Notes under the pieces: generated by a model | Database searches by the model: none | Seen by the model: only the letters and a program-made list of their open reading frames with translations | Told to the model about the DNA's origin: nothing | Part shown: positions 23,701 through 32,744 of the stretch, piece by piece | Layout of the letters: the number at the start of each line of letters is the position of its first letter | Position numbering within the stretch: position 1 is the stretch's first letter | Translations under genes and position numbers: made by a program | Assembly (NCBI GenBank): GCA_963662155.1 | Contig: OY759269.1 | Span: 21,852,878 to 21,916,877, forward strand | Direction: 5' to 3' | Source of the DNA: Lamellibrachia columna | Lineage: Eukaryota; Annelida; Polychaeta; Sabellida; Siboglinidae | DNA: 64,000 nt

Positions 23701-26700
23701 AAGACAAGACGAGTGGAAGCGCACAAGCCTTCCTACAGTTTACCCATACCTCCTACAGTTTACCCATAACTCCTACAGTTTACCCATAATTCTTACAGGT
23801 TACCCACAACTCCTACAGTTTACCCATAATTCCTACAGGTTACCCATAACTCCTACAGTTTACCCATAATTCCTACAATTTACCCATACCTCCTACAGTT
23901 TACCCTGGAAGTTTGCTGACGACGCATTTTTTCTGGGTTTTTCCCGTGTTTTTCCCGCTGCATGCACGAACTTTCGTCCGCTAGGTTTCAGTCTGCTAGC
24001 AGGGTGAAAAGGCGTGACTTCGTTCGAACGTTCCAGAATGCGATATGCGTCGCATAGCTTACATGCACGGCTACGTTTTTCCCGCTGCATGCACGAACTT
24101 TCGTCCGCTAGGTTTCAGTCTGCTAGCAGGGTGAAAATGCGGGACGGTGTTTCTTTTCGTGAGCGTGGAAAATTCTCTGACGTCGTTCGAACGTTCCAGA
24201 AAAGAAGAAAAAAACCACATGAAACCGGTTCGAACCGGTTCTGTACCCAGACACGTCTCGAAAAGCGCGCCATAATCGTCAGTATTAAACCGAAGACGAT
24301 AGAATTAGGGTGACTAACCCTAACCCTAACTGGTAATCGTATCAGTACAAAAGGTCGGTGACCTTTGACCTTTCATTAGGGTTACTAACCCTACAGGGTC
24401 CGTATTAGGGTTCACTACAGACGACAGAACAAAATCTCATTTTAGATAATAGGGGAGGAGCTGTGACGTCATAGGTCACGTGACGGCTCTCGACCCATCA
24501 GAATCGTCGACACATTTGACCCGTTGCAGCGCTTCCTGGTGACGGTATCATCGCAAAACAACATGACAGCAAAACAAGATGGCAGACTCTATAGAGAGGT
24601 CACGTGTTAAGTAATAACATTACCATCATTACTGACTAAGTGGCTAATTAATACTTATTCCGCAGGTATCTTCTGTATTAAATAATGCATTTGATTTTTC
24701 GTGCAATGGGAATTATGCAAACTCATTTGCAGGTATAATTTTTTTTTTCCCACTGGTACTGCATATTTATTTTCACATGTATCTATGGGATAACATAACT
24801 TGTAATGCAAAATAATTAATTGCAGTGTTCTCATGATATCATACCAATGGGAAGACCGGCCTGGATACGTCCTGTCATGATACGTCTCATTTATAATGTT
24901 TTTGTTTTTTGCTATATATCTCTTTTTTTTGCTATATATCTCTTTTTTTTGTTTACTCTTATTGTGGCACAGACATGTATGATGACTGATATAGTAACTT
25001 GCTACACAGAATGGAGAATGCCAACTTCGGATCACTATGGGAAAATAAGACTTCGTTTACAGAAGACAGTCGATTACTGAATATTTTTCAACCATAATTA
25101 TTAATTTAAAGAATGTTAGATAACGATTCATTTCTCCGGTTTCAAGGAGGTGCAAACGTAAATTCTTTATTTAATATATTACAGCTAAATGAGGCAACTG
25201 ATGACGATTTTCAACCAATACATCATTCCTCCTATTATGATCTTGACAACTTTAAATTACTAGCAGAAAGAAATAACGAACGGTTTAGTATACTAAGTTC
25301 AAATATAGAATATATTAATGCAAAATTCAGCGAAATTGAAGCTTTCTTATAGGAACTTAACCGGATAAACTTTAAATTTAGCTTAATATGTTTTCAGGAA
25401 TGCTGGCTTTCCGAGAATGATGCTATGTGTCATTTACAACTTGACGGATATCAGTGCATTAAACAAGGCAAATCATGTAGTAATAAAGGTGATCTGGTCA
25501 TGTATTTAAGCAAAACATTTAACTACAAAGTAATTTTGTCTCTTAATCAGTATGACAATTGGGAAGGTCAATTTATTAAAGTAACAGGTGGTGGGCTATC
25601 TAAAGATATAACAATTGGTAACATTTACAGGCCCCCAAGAGACCTTAACGAAAATTATAAATAATTCCTTTCCGAATTCACACCTATCACTTCATCATTT
25701 GACAGAACAAACTCAGATGTTATTACTGCAGGTGACTTCAATATAAATCTTTTGAAAATAAATGAAAAAGAAGTATTCGCGGAATTTTTTGATACTTTAA
25801 TATCATATAGCTTTTACCCCCACATCACACTTCCTACTAGGCTCTCCAGAAATAATGGAACCCTAATTGATAATTTCTTTTGCAAATTAACTAAATCTAC
25901 AATGAAGCCTAAATCAGGCATTTTAACTAAACAATTATCAGACCACCAACCATATTTCACTTTTTTTAATACAGTTTCCCACACAAAACCTTTACCAAGA
26001 TATATAAAAATTACTGTACAGAACTCTGATTCAATATCTGATTTATACACGAGGTTTTCTCATCAAATGTTTACAATAAACTCGACCAATCTGCTAATGC
26101 AAACCCAAATATAAATTATGATATCCTACATGACGTAATGCAATGTGCAAAAAATAAACATATGCCATATAAAACAGTTAAACTAAAAAAATACAAACAT
26201 AAGAAATCCGCCTGGATTAAGTTAGGTCTGCTCAAATCCATTCGATACAGAGATAAATTATATAAGACACTAAAAACTACTCGACCAGAAGCACCAAAAT
26301 ACTTTGCAATTCGGATCAACCTGACTACCTATAATACTATCCTTAAAAAAGCATACGTACTGCTAAACGCATACATTACGAATCATGTTTTAACAAATTC
26401 AAAAATAACATTAAAAAAACATGGGAAACAATTAATGGTATTCTTTCTAGAACAAACAAAAAGAAAACGTTCCCCAATGCCTTTATTTATAACGAAAATA
26501 TTATAGCAGATAAAACGGCAATTGCAAACACATTTAATTCATATTTTACCAATATTGGCCCAAATTTAGCCAACCAAATACAAAATTCCACAAATAAAAC
26601 TTTCAGAGATTATCTTAATGGAAACCATAACAATGTATTTAATTTTCAACTTATTAATGAAGAAACAATATCTAAAACAATAGATGATATGCACCCAAAA

Positions 26701-29700
26701 GCAAGTTGCGGATTTGACGGTATTTCTTCAAGGCTTCTAAAGTTAATTAAACCTGTTTTGACAAAATCTTTAACTTTAATCACAAATCAAATATTAATTA
26801 CGGGTGTTTTCCCCGATAAACTAAAAACTGCCAAAGTAATACCAATTTATAAAAAAGGGGACGAAACCCTATTCTGCAACTACAGGTCAATATCAATATT
26901 ACCTGCAATTTCAAAAGTAATCGAAACAATTATTTACGACCAGCTAAATTCTTTCTTAAAAAGACATAAACTTATATACGATAATCAATATGGATTTAGA
27001 AAGGAACATTCTACGGAATTTGCCGCTCTTGAATTAATTGACAGGATATTGACACGTATGGATAATACCTATAAATATTTACTTGGACCTGTCAAAAGCT
27101 TTTGACACTCTGGATCACTCAATATTAATTGATAAGCTAGAGTTTTATGGCGCGGAAGGAGTAGCTTTAGACCTGTTCAAAAAAATTATTTAACAAATAG
27201 AAAACAGTACGTTGAATTTGAAGACGCCCAATCAGATAGGCTTAATATCTCCACAGGCGTACCTCAAGGATCAATTCTAGGCCCTTTGTTATTTATAATT
27301 TACATAAATGACTTTGCCCAATCCAGTCCAAAATTCAACTTTATTATGTACGCCGATGACACGACACTTTCAAGTACCTTAGATTCTTTCGCACAATATG
27401 GCAATTATGAAAATGTAGAATTCTTAATCAACACAGAACTGGACAAAATTAATGAGTGGCTTAAATTAAACAAATTATCTCTAAATGTAAATAAATCTAA
27501 ATATATGATCTTCAAAACGGCTAGAAGAATTAATATGATAAATCCACTAAATATAAAAATAAATAATACATACATTGATAGAGTAGATGAGTTTAATTTC
27601 CTAGGGATAAGTTTTAATGAACAATTAAACTGGCAAAGCCACATCAACAAAATTTCAAATAGGTGCTCCAGAATTATAGGTATCCTAAATAAACTCAAAC
27701 GATTGTTACCACTTAATATAAAGATTATGTTGTACAACACTTTGATATTGTCACATCTAAATTATGGCTTAACGGCCTGGGGCTATCGATGTGATAGAAT
27801 AAAAAAACTTCAAAAGAAAGCCGTCCGAATTATATGTTTAAGCAAATATAATGCTCATACCGATCCACTGTTCAAAAGTCTTAATTTACTAAAAAGTAGA
27901 GCACATTCTAAAATTGCAGGAACTAAAATTATATCATAAATTTTCAAACAATAAACTACCTGTCTACCTGCAAAACTTACCACTTGATCAAAACAATAGT
28001 ATTCACAACTTTAATACACGTGGTCAATATAATATACATACGATCAGGGTACATAACGAGTTTGCAATTTTGCCACATACCATAAATAATGCACCTGATT
28101 TATTAAAAGACAATTTCACCACTCACAGTTTACACGGTTTCTCAAATTATATCAAACTTTATTATCTGAATACATACATTGAACAATGTGCAATCCAAAA
28201 TTGTTATATATGTCAACATGACTGACTATGTATCCGTTCCTCCTTGGTTAAAAAAAATCACTGTTTGTATATCTGGTTGTAGGAATATAATTGGCATTTG
28301 TAATATACCGGCATATCTATATTAATATATATATTAATTTTGTTCACCCAGTAATTATGCATTAATATTTATAGGTATTTTTTTTATATATATTTATTTT
28401 TTTATCTTAATAACGGGTGAAATTAATTGACAGGGTGGCTCCTACGTTAGCGATTAATTTTTAGTCTTTGTAGGAGTCTCCCGTCCCTTATATGACATTA
28501 TCTTTTATTTTCAGACCGTACTCTATATTCTTACCACTTCGTTTTCTTATGTCGACATAGATGTAATATATTGTATGGTTTTTGTGTTGAATACTCTGTT
28601 TTGTTGTTTTTGGGACGAATAAATATTTCCTGTTCCTGTTCCTGTTCCTGTGACATGCAAATGAGGAACTGTGACGTCATAGGTCACGTGACGGCTCTCG
28701 ACCAATCAGAACCGTCGACACATTTGACCCGTAGCGCCCCTGGCGACAGTATCACCGCAAAACAGTACCTCGGGGGCGATACTAGGGGATGACACGTTGC
28801 GCCCTCTGGCGACGGTTTCACTACAAAAGGGTGTAATTTATGCAAATGTATGCAAATGAGCTGTGACGTCATATGTCACGTGACGGCTCTCGACCAATCA
28901 GAATGAGCCTCTGTGGCGCTCTCTGGTGGTGAAACTGCTCTCGACCTATCAGAAAGTGCCCCTCATTTGAACGATAATAGTGGATTATACGGTGGCGCCC
29001 TCTAGCGGCAATAAGCACACGACCAATCAGAACGCTCCATTTCAAATTTCAACCAATCAGAATGAAGCAGATTGCCCCTCAATTTTTGAGGATTGAAATG
29101 CCCCCATATACTACTTACTTGCGCATCGATTTGTCTGTAAGTTAGCTGGTTGTCATATGTTTGGTGGTCATCTTGGAAATAGCGACCATTTGATTTATTT
29201 TCATTGCTTCCCACTTTTGGTACCATTCATTTCTGATTCTACATAATATGATAAATTGCATGTCCACCAAAGTATTATTAAAAATTCCAATATATTTGGT
29301 TATCGTGTTGTCTTGGAAAATATATCTATATGGGGTTCTCATTGGTTGTGCACCAATCTTTTCTTATTCTACATACGATAACGTACATGGCCACCAAATG
29401 TCATGCTTATATATATCATGATTTGAACTATTCCCATATATTTATCGACGTAAGAGACTACACAAATTGGTGTCATATGGGGGGGGGGTTAGCAGGTGCT
29501 TCGTTTGGCGTAGAACGATGTATTTATTCCCCAAAACATCGTTTATTTTTTGATGACAGTTCATAATGGTGCTGACTTCAAACGAATGCAGGCAGGTTTG
29601 CGTGACGACGACTGAAGTGCCACATGGCGAATGAGAAGTTGTTGAAATTGCATTCAGGTCGGTGTGATTCAGTCTCACGTAGTGGGTCTGAATGACAATG

Positions 29701-30110
29701 GTTTCGTGCAGTGCATATCTTGACGTTTTGAGATCACCCCCATAGGCGCAAATAATCAACATGTTTCTACCAGTCAGGTTGCAGCATAAAGGGGTATTTG
29801 TTCTTTAACATACCACACCTTATCACAAAATACAACCGATTCAGTGGTATTTATAAGTTACCGTACCACGATGGTTTAAAAAAGCACATATATGTCGATA
29901 TAAAATTCATATTGTTTTACATCTTTCCAGTTGTGCTGTTTAGAATAATCGTGTTGATAACTAACAACAATATGTAACAAATATGGCAAGGCATAAACAA
30001 TAGCATTTCACAATCATATAAGTGTCTGGAGAGGATTACTTACCAGATGAGGCGGAACAGTACGCAACGATGGTTGCGAACAACGCCAGTGTTATCAGCA
30101 GCTTGTTCAT
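11165..30110 (-). CDS. Secreted two-domain chitin-binding (CBM14) protein, copy B, with an 18-kb first intron
   Basis: The exons on the minus strand are 30110-30044 (signal peptide, same start as copy A), 11930-11772 and 11400-11165 (stop TAG). All three stay in frame. The intron 1 donor is the consensus G/GTAAGT, better than that of copy A, and the other sites match copy A. The protein would be 153 residues. Differences from copy A include a one-codon deletion near the end (DTIIP instead of DTIMKP), CHRG for CRSG in domain 1, CYDRPDG for CYSRPDG, EPGGPVW for EVGGTVW, and FYC for FYR. All CBM14 cysteines are kept. Intron 1 holds a 16.87-kb palindromic insertion (12246-29115) that lies outside every splice signal. 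Whether the gene is still expressed cannot be seen. Confidence 0.75.
11611..11760. repeat. (CACG)n/(CA)n microsatellite in intron 2 of copy B
   Basis: A CACG-type tract at about 11617-11687 is followed by a pure (CA)n tract to about 11760, just downstream of the exon 2 donor on the minus strand. Confidence 0.95.
12246..13440. repeat. Left outer arm: tandem promoter-motif modules
   Basis: After the terminal AGTAGTATATGGGGGC come about nine degenerate modules of roughly 90-130 bp. Each carries part of this series: TCTGATTGGTCGAGAGC, CACGTGACCTATGACGTCA, CATTTGCATAAATTAGCAT, TTGTGGTGAAACTGTCACC and AGGGGGCGC. The motifs equal an inverted CCAAT box, an E-box (CACGTG), a CRE (TGACGTCA) and an octamer-like ATTTGCAT. 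Coding potential is absent. The right arm (28653-29115) has the same modules inverted but about 530 bp fewer. Confidence 0.85.
13441..14100. other. Left inner arm: telomere-like, DR-type and paired palindromic motifs
   Basis: This non-satellite stretch is mirrored at 23906-24440. It contains CCCTAAT and TTAGGGTTA motifs, AAAGGTCAAAGGTCA (about 13503-13517), GAACCGGTTCGAACCGGTTT and GAACGTTCGAACG palindromes, and AGGTCAAAAGGTCAAGGTCA near 13926. A segment of about 65 bp (CACCCTGCTAGCAGACTGAA through GCATGCAGCGGGAAAAAC) occurs twice, near 13740 and 13998. I see no gene. Confidence 0.7.
14101..14235. repeat. ~20-bp repeat, left arm
   Basis: About seven copies of a 19-20-bp unit, GGGTAAACTGTAGGAGTTAT with AATT and GGT variants. 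The mirror array is at 23729-23905. Confidence 0.9.
14236..14785. repeat. Satellite A (62-63-bp unit), block 1
   Basis: Nine or so units containing CCACTCGTCTTGTCTTTTTT, GACATTGGTCAGTCGCTGTT and GGTGGACTTTGGCTTGTG. The unit is 62 or 63 bp depending on T-run length. The minus and plus strands both carry open repeat frames. Confidence 0.95.
14786..16840. repeat. Satellite B (31-bp unit), block 1
   Basis: About 66 copies of a 31-bp unit with the short palindrome AGGTCCAAAGACCT joined by GCTACTTTATGTATTGT or ACAACTTTATGTATTGT. Two main variants alternate irregularly (GACCTGCTAC and GACCTACAAC). The junctions with satellite A are sharp (near CAGTCAACGTATTG and TTCATGTCGTCTTG) and are reproduced in mirror image at 20071 and 18641. 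Confidence 0.95.
16841..17565. repeat. Satellite A, block 2
   Basis: About eleven 62-63-bp units in the same orientation as block 1, running up to the axis through TGACATTGGTTGCACCTTTT. Confidence 0.95.
17571..17640. repeat. GC-rich hairpin at the symmetry axis of the element
   Basis: A near-perfect palindrome centred on CACGCGCGCGTG at about 17606. Arms of about 35 bp (CTTTTCCGTACC, CCG triplets, CCACGGAGCACGCG) differ only by one CCG triplet and one A. Flanking TTGCACCTTTTTGC (left) and its inverse GCAAAAAGGTGCAA (17869-17882, right) continue the symmetry after an asymmetric insert. Confidence 0.9.
17641..17866. repeat. Telomere-like and short direct repeats beside the hairpin
   Basis: 17641-17675 is a degenerate (CCCTAA)n run with CCCCAA and CTCTAA variants. 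ACCCCAACCTGTTGTCG followed by TTGTATAACCCTA occurs three times (about 17668, 17720 and 17830, the last ATCCCAACC). GTACGGAAAAAGG from the hairpin arm is repeated at about 17811. This part breaks the mirror symmetry. Confidence 0.75.
17880..18640. repeat. Satellite A, block 3 (inverted relative to blocks 1-2)
   Basis: 62-63-bp units in reverse orientation (GACAAGACGAGTGGGAGCGC, CAAAGTCCACCAACAGCGAC). A short odd piece with CTGGCGATCGAATCATCGCA at about 18506 marks a rearranged unit and is copied at about 21142. Confidence 0.95.
18641..20070. repeat. Satellite B, block 2 (inverted)
   Basis: About 46 units of 31 bp, complement of block 1. It is shorter than its mirror partner at 14786-16840 by about 620 bp. 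Confidence 0.95.
20071..21276. repeat. Satellite A, block 4, spanning the duplication junction
   Basis: About 19 units of 62-63 bp. The duplication boundary lies inside it at about 20577, so it fuses the outer satellite A of copy one with the inner satellite A of copy two. Confidence 0.95.
21277..22737. repeat. Satellite B, block 3 (duplicate of block 2)
   Basis: About 47 units of 31 bp, near identical to 18641-20070 apart from one added unit. Confidence 0.95.
22738..23728. repeat. Satellite A, block 5
   Basis: About 16 units of 62-63 bp. Part of the array has a regular length, giving a 282-codon minus-strand open frame (22878-23726) and a 195-codon plus-strand frame. I read both as by-products of the repeat. 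Confidence 0.95.
23729..23905. repeat. ~20-bp repeat, right arm
   Basis: About nine copies of the complement of the 14101-14235 unit (CCTACAGTTTACCCATAACT). Confidence 0.9.
23906..24606. other. Right inner arm
   Basis: Mirror of about 13265-14100. It keeps the two copies of the GCTAGCAGGGTGAAAA segment, the ACCGGTTCGAACCGGTTCTG palindrome, ACTAACCCTAACCCTAACTG (about 24313) and TGACCTTTGACCTTTC. The second duplicate is shorter than in the left arm, with about 105 bp missing. It ends at CACGTG (24601-24606), where the LINE is inserted. Confidence 0.75.
25113..26114 (+). pseudogene. LINE apurinic-type endonuclease domain, interrupted
   Basis: Consecutive frame blocks carry the APE-type endonuclease motifs in order: LSSNIEYINAKF (about 25295), CFQECWLSEN (about 25395), GNIYRPPRDL (about 25615), AGDFNINLL (about 25730), TLIDNFF (about 25865) and SDHQPYF (about 25940). 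In-frame stops at about 25350 and 25663 break the frame. The enzyme would nick target DNA for target-primed reverse transcription. Confidence 0.85.
26138..28225 (+). pseudogene. LINE reverse transcriptase and C-terminal tail, frameshifted
   Basis: The linker (26138-26506) reads KHKKSAWIKLGLLKSI. The RT follows, with KASCGFDGISSRLLK (26696), AKVIPIYKKGD (about 26830), NYRSISILPAISKVIE, NQYGFRKEHST, LDLSKAFDTLDHSIL (about 27083), TGVPQGSILGPLLF (about 27257) and the catalytic YADDT (about 27350). A frameshift lies near 27085, before the SKAFD motif, and another near 27180 before RKQYVEF. The tail has LILSHLNYGLTAWG and KLQKKAVRIICLSKY, then LKLYHKFSNNKLPVYL in another frame. The element is dead but recent enough to read across. 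Confidence 0.85.
28653..29115. repeat. Right outer arm: promoter-motif modules (inverted)
   Basis: Complement of the left-arm modules: TGACGTCATAGGTCACGTGA, CTCTCGACCAATCAGAA, ATGCAAATGAG and GGCGCCCTCTAGCGGCAATA, ending CCCCCATATACTACT. At about 460 bp it is roughly 530 bp shorter than its left counterpart, which has expanded or which this arm has lost. Confidence 0.85.
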
Positions 30111-30213
30111 GGTGAAATCTCGGGGCTGGAGACTTGAAGAAGAAACAAGAAAGAGTAAACGGAAAATGTAAAAATCCGTGTGTTTACACGAGATTAGTAT
30201 GTATAAGGTTATG

Positions 30214-30215
<2 letters not shown>

Positions 30216-30277
<62 letters not shown>
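30216..30277. repeat. (TA)n tract upstream of copy B exon 1
   Basis: A pure AT dinucleotide tract of about 60 bp. Copy A has only short TATATA runs at the matching place (about 3205-3245). Confidence 0.95.
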
Positions 30278-30278
<1 letters not shown>

Positions 30279-30561
30279 GGCTGTATATATGTATGTATAC
30301 GGCTATCGATGTACACGGCTATGTATGTATAGGGTTGTGTGTCTGTATATGTATACGTAGGAAATAATTTATTATGATACCACGCAACGGTCATATAATC
30401 GTAGCGTGTAATTCAAATATAAGATTGCTAAACAAAGCGTTGTAACCCGTATTGAAACAAATTACGTTTTACACCATCTCATCGTCGTGAATTGGCCAGG
30501 CCAAATTTGAACATGACTCAAAACATTCTAGTATAACGTGCATTCACCATCTGTTTCTTAC

Positions 30562-30634
30562 CTTTTCTCGTACGGATCAAGGAGCGATTCAGCCGAAGTG
30601 GAATGACACGTCTTGCTAAGTATCCGGCTTATAC
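30562..30634 (-). promoter_or_regulatory. Probable TATA box and 5' untranslated exon of copy B
   Basis: The minus strand shows TATAAGCCGG (top near 30634) and then the donor GAAAAG/GTAAGAAACAG with the exon ending at 30562, matching copy A 2779-2851. The strong donor is kept. Confidence 0.45.
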
Positions 30635-30964
30635 ATCTTCAACTACTAACGTCACAACTGTAAAAAGACAAACATATAATTGATGAACCAAATTGCGTCA
30701 TCTGGTTTGTTTCACGTCGAGGGATGTTCCAGTTTACTGGCGTTGCCTGTCTGCGCTGTTACGTCTCATTGTATCTCAATTGTATAACAATGGGTAATTT
30801 TCTTAGAATCCCGTCTGGAGCGGTCAAAAAGTCACAAGTCAAAATAAAAAGGACAATATTTGGTTTTTGCTTTGATGTTCTCGAAGGTTCCACGTCGTGA
30901 ATCGTTGCGTGAGAAGGAGAATTATTTAGCAAAAACTCGAAGAGTCGTGCAATTAATTATATAC

Positions 30965-30967
30965 GTG

Positions 30968-31034
<67 letters not shown>
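30965..31034. repeat. (GTGC)n microsatellite
   Basis: A tetranucleotide tract of about 70 bp, the palindrome partner of 2397-2452. Confidence 0.95.
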
Positions 31035-32226
31035 TTGTCTTCTTCAACTATTCGTCAAGTATATACTATTAGAAAGTAATAATTTACTGTCCTGCCGTGT
31101 GTAACGTCATTTCCCAAGGTGCGGTGAGCGAAACAGTTTCTATATACATTAAATCGTGCAGTGTAAAGGATCGAAAATCATGCAGGAGGCTGATAGTGTC
31201 CACGGTTTACACTCGTAGTGGCGTCTAGAGCGGGCATCGTCGTTGGCAACATAGGCAGGCAAACAAGCATTAGCACACATAGATTAGACCACATAGTGGT
31301 TAGCCGACAGTCGTCGGAAACAACACGAGCTGCGGAAAGCTGCACTTGTTCAACATTCTCAGTATCTGTTTGGAGTGAAGTTACCAGGCGTTAGTGGCAA
31401 AGTCACGTGCTCGCCCCCAGTGTGCCTTGGCCCGAATGTAAATACATTGTGGTTGTTGTAAAAAGTAATCCTCTTAAGTAGTTGACATAATTTAAATTAA
31501 TTAGACGATTAGATAAAACCCGCGATTGTTTGCCATGCGCGAAACATTCGCGTATATGTGGCACGGTGCTCCATAACGTTAAAAATTTTCACATCCATGG
31601 TCTGACGTCACAATCCTATTGATGGGCGCGACCTCCGTAAAGTTTTACCTTAGCAACCTTGTTTACAAATATATTTGACTTTAATACAGTGTCATACATC
31701 TGCCAGATGAATCGTTCCCACATACTAGGTACTGTTCTTGCTGAAACAACGTTGTTGTTTGTTTTGTCACAAAATGTTTGGGCCATAAATGCAACGAAAC
31801 ATACGGCGGAATATCATGGTTGCTTGGTAAGACAATGACGTAATGGATCTGACAATTATTGTAACGTCAGCGAGGTCGATTTTGGTGACATCAGAATACA
31901 GTTTTACCTGTGATGTTGCGACGTCGCGATATGTTCCCAATTGAAAAGACCCACACGCACGCACCCACGCACACCCGCACGAACACACACAATTTTGAAC
32001 GGTGAAATATACGCAGTTCGAACACATTTTAATTCATAAAACTTCTTACAGCGGTACAAAGTTTTGAAAACAGATGAACGGTAATGGCTTTGAAAGGGCT
32101 ATACATGTAACTGTCTAATAAAATATTGTCGAACAAAATGTGTTTATACCATTTGTTGTAAAATCTGCATTATATACACTATCAAATATTACTTATCATA
32201 GTATCCCGATCACTGTCCAACGCATA

Positions 32227-32679
32227 GAGTAAGGTGGGGCAAAGCGCCCACGTTGGGGCATAGCGCCCATGCCACTATCTTGGCGAATATTGCATTTGGT
32301 GGCTCCATATAGCGATCAAATGATTAGTTACTGACTCCTGACGACACATCAACGTGCTATGGCTTTATAGATTCGAACACGATGTAAATACAGCTGATTT
32401 ACCGTTTCTTTGTTATTTGTTATAAAATCGCTTCCATATTAATTAACCAATTGCCACTAAATGGTTATGAATTTTGAAAAGCTTGGAATAACTTTCTAAG
32501 CTATGTTATATAACATGAATTTCCATGCCTTCAGTTACGGTGAGCGATAAAAGAAAATTCATGATTCAAAGCGTTCTCAGCATAGTCGACAGTGGGGCAT
32601 AGCGCCATCTTTGAATTGGGGCAAAGTAGCACTGTGAATACATTTTAGATGGCATGTTGTTGTGTAAATACAATATACA

Positions 32680-32744
<65 letters not shown>

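Larger units (their letters stand above)
24607..28649 (+). mobile_element. Near full-length non-LTR retrotransposon (CR1/L2-like) inserted in the right arm
   Basis: The mirror arm (about 13255-13275) gives the empty sequence GGTCACGTGACATGCAAATG. Here it is split after CACGTG, with GTG repeated at 28650-28652, so the target duplication is about 3 bp. The insert has an endonuclease domain (25113-26050), a reverse transcriptase (26689-27939) and a C-terminal tail (to 28225). Its 3' end is an AATAAATATTTCCTGTTCCT-type short tandem repeat without poly(A), as in CR1/L2-like elements. Several stops and frameshifts make it inactive. It is in the same direction as the plus strand, antisense to copy B. 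Confidence 0.85.
12246..29115. mobile_element. Giant palindromic (foldback-like) insertion in intron 1 of copy B, TA target site
   Basis: Copy A intron 1 (about 4340-4355, read in reverse) gives the empty site GGAACATACTTGCG. In copy B this is split into GGAACATA and TACTTGCG around 16,870 bp, so a TA dinucleotide flanks the insert. The ends are inverted: AGTAGTATATGGGGGCATTT on the left (with extra TAG units) and its complement on the right. The arms match inward past both satellites to a GC hairpin at 17571-17640. Removing the LINE (24607-28649) and one unit of a 2.64-kb duplication leaves about 10.2 kb symmetric around 17606. No transposase or other non-repeat coding region is present, so it would be non-autonomous. 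TA duplication fits Tc1/mariner-type mobilisation, but this is inference only. Confidence 0.8.
1951..31474. repeat. Large imperfect inverted repeat carrying chitin-binding gene copies A and B (axis near 8324)
   Basis: The region 1951-8074 recurs inverted from 8574 onward, interrupted by the insertion at 12246-29115. Paired landmarks are: upstream boundary 1951 with 31474; TATA motif 2779 with 30634; ATG 3332 with 30110; exon 2 at 4659-4817 with 11772-11930; exon 3 at 5237-5475 with 11165-11400; LINE fragments 6987-7316 with 9306-9593; and an inner pair at about 8033-8074 with 8574-8615. The inner pair places the axis at about 8324, with a unique spacer of about 500 bp. The arms differ by scattered substitutions and indels, so this is not a freshly homogenised palindrome. 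Confidence 0.85.

Noticed and set aside
22878..23726. 282-codon minus-strand open frame
   Set aside because: It is a 62-63-bp satellite read through; other frames and strands are open too, and the product is one degenerate motif repeated.
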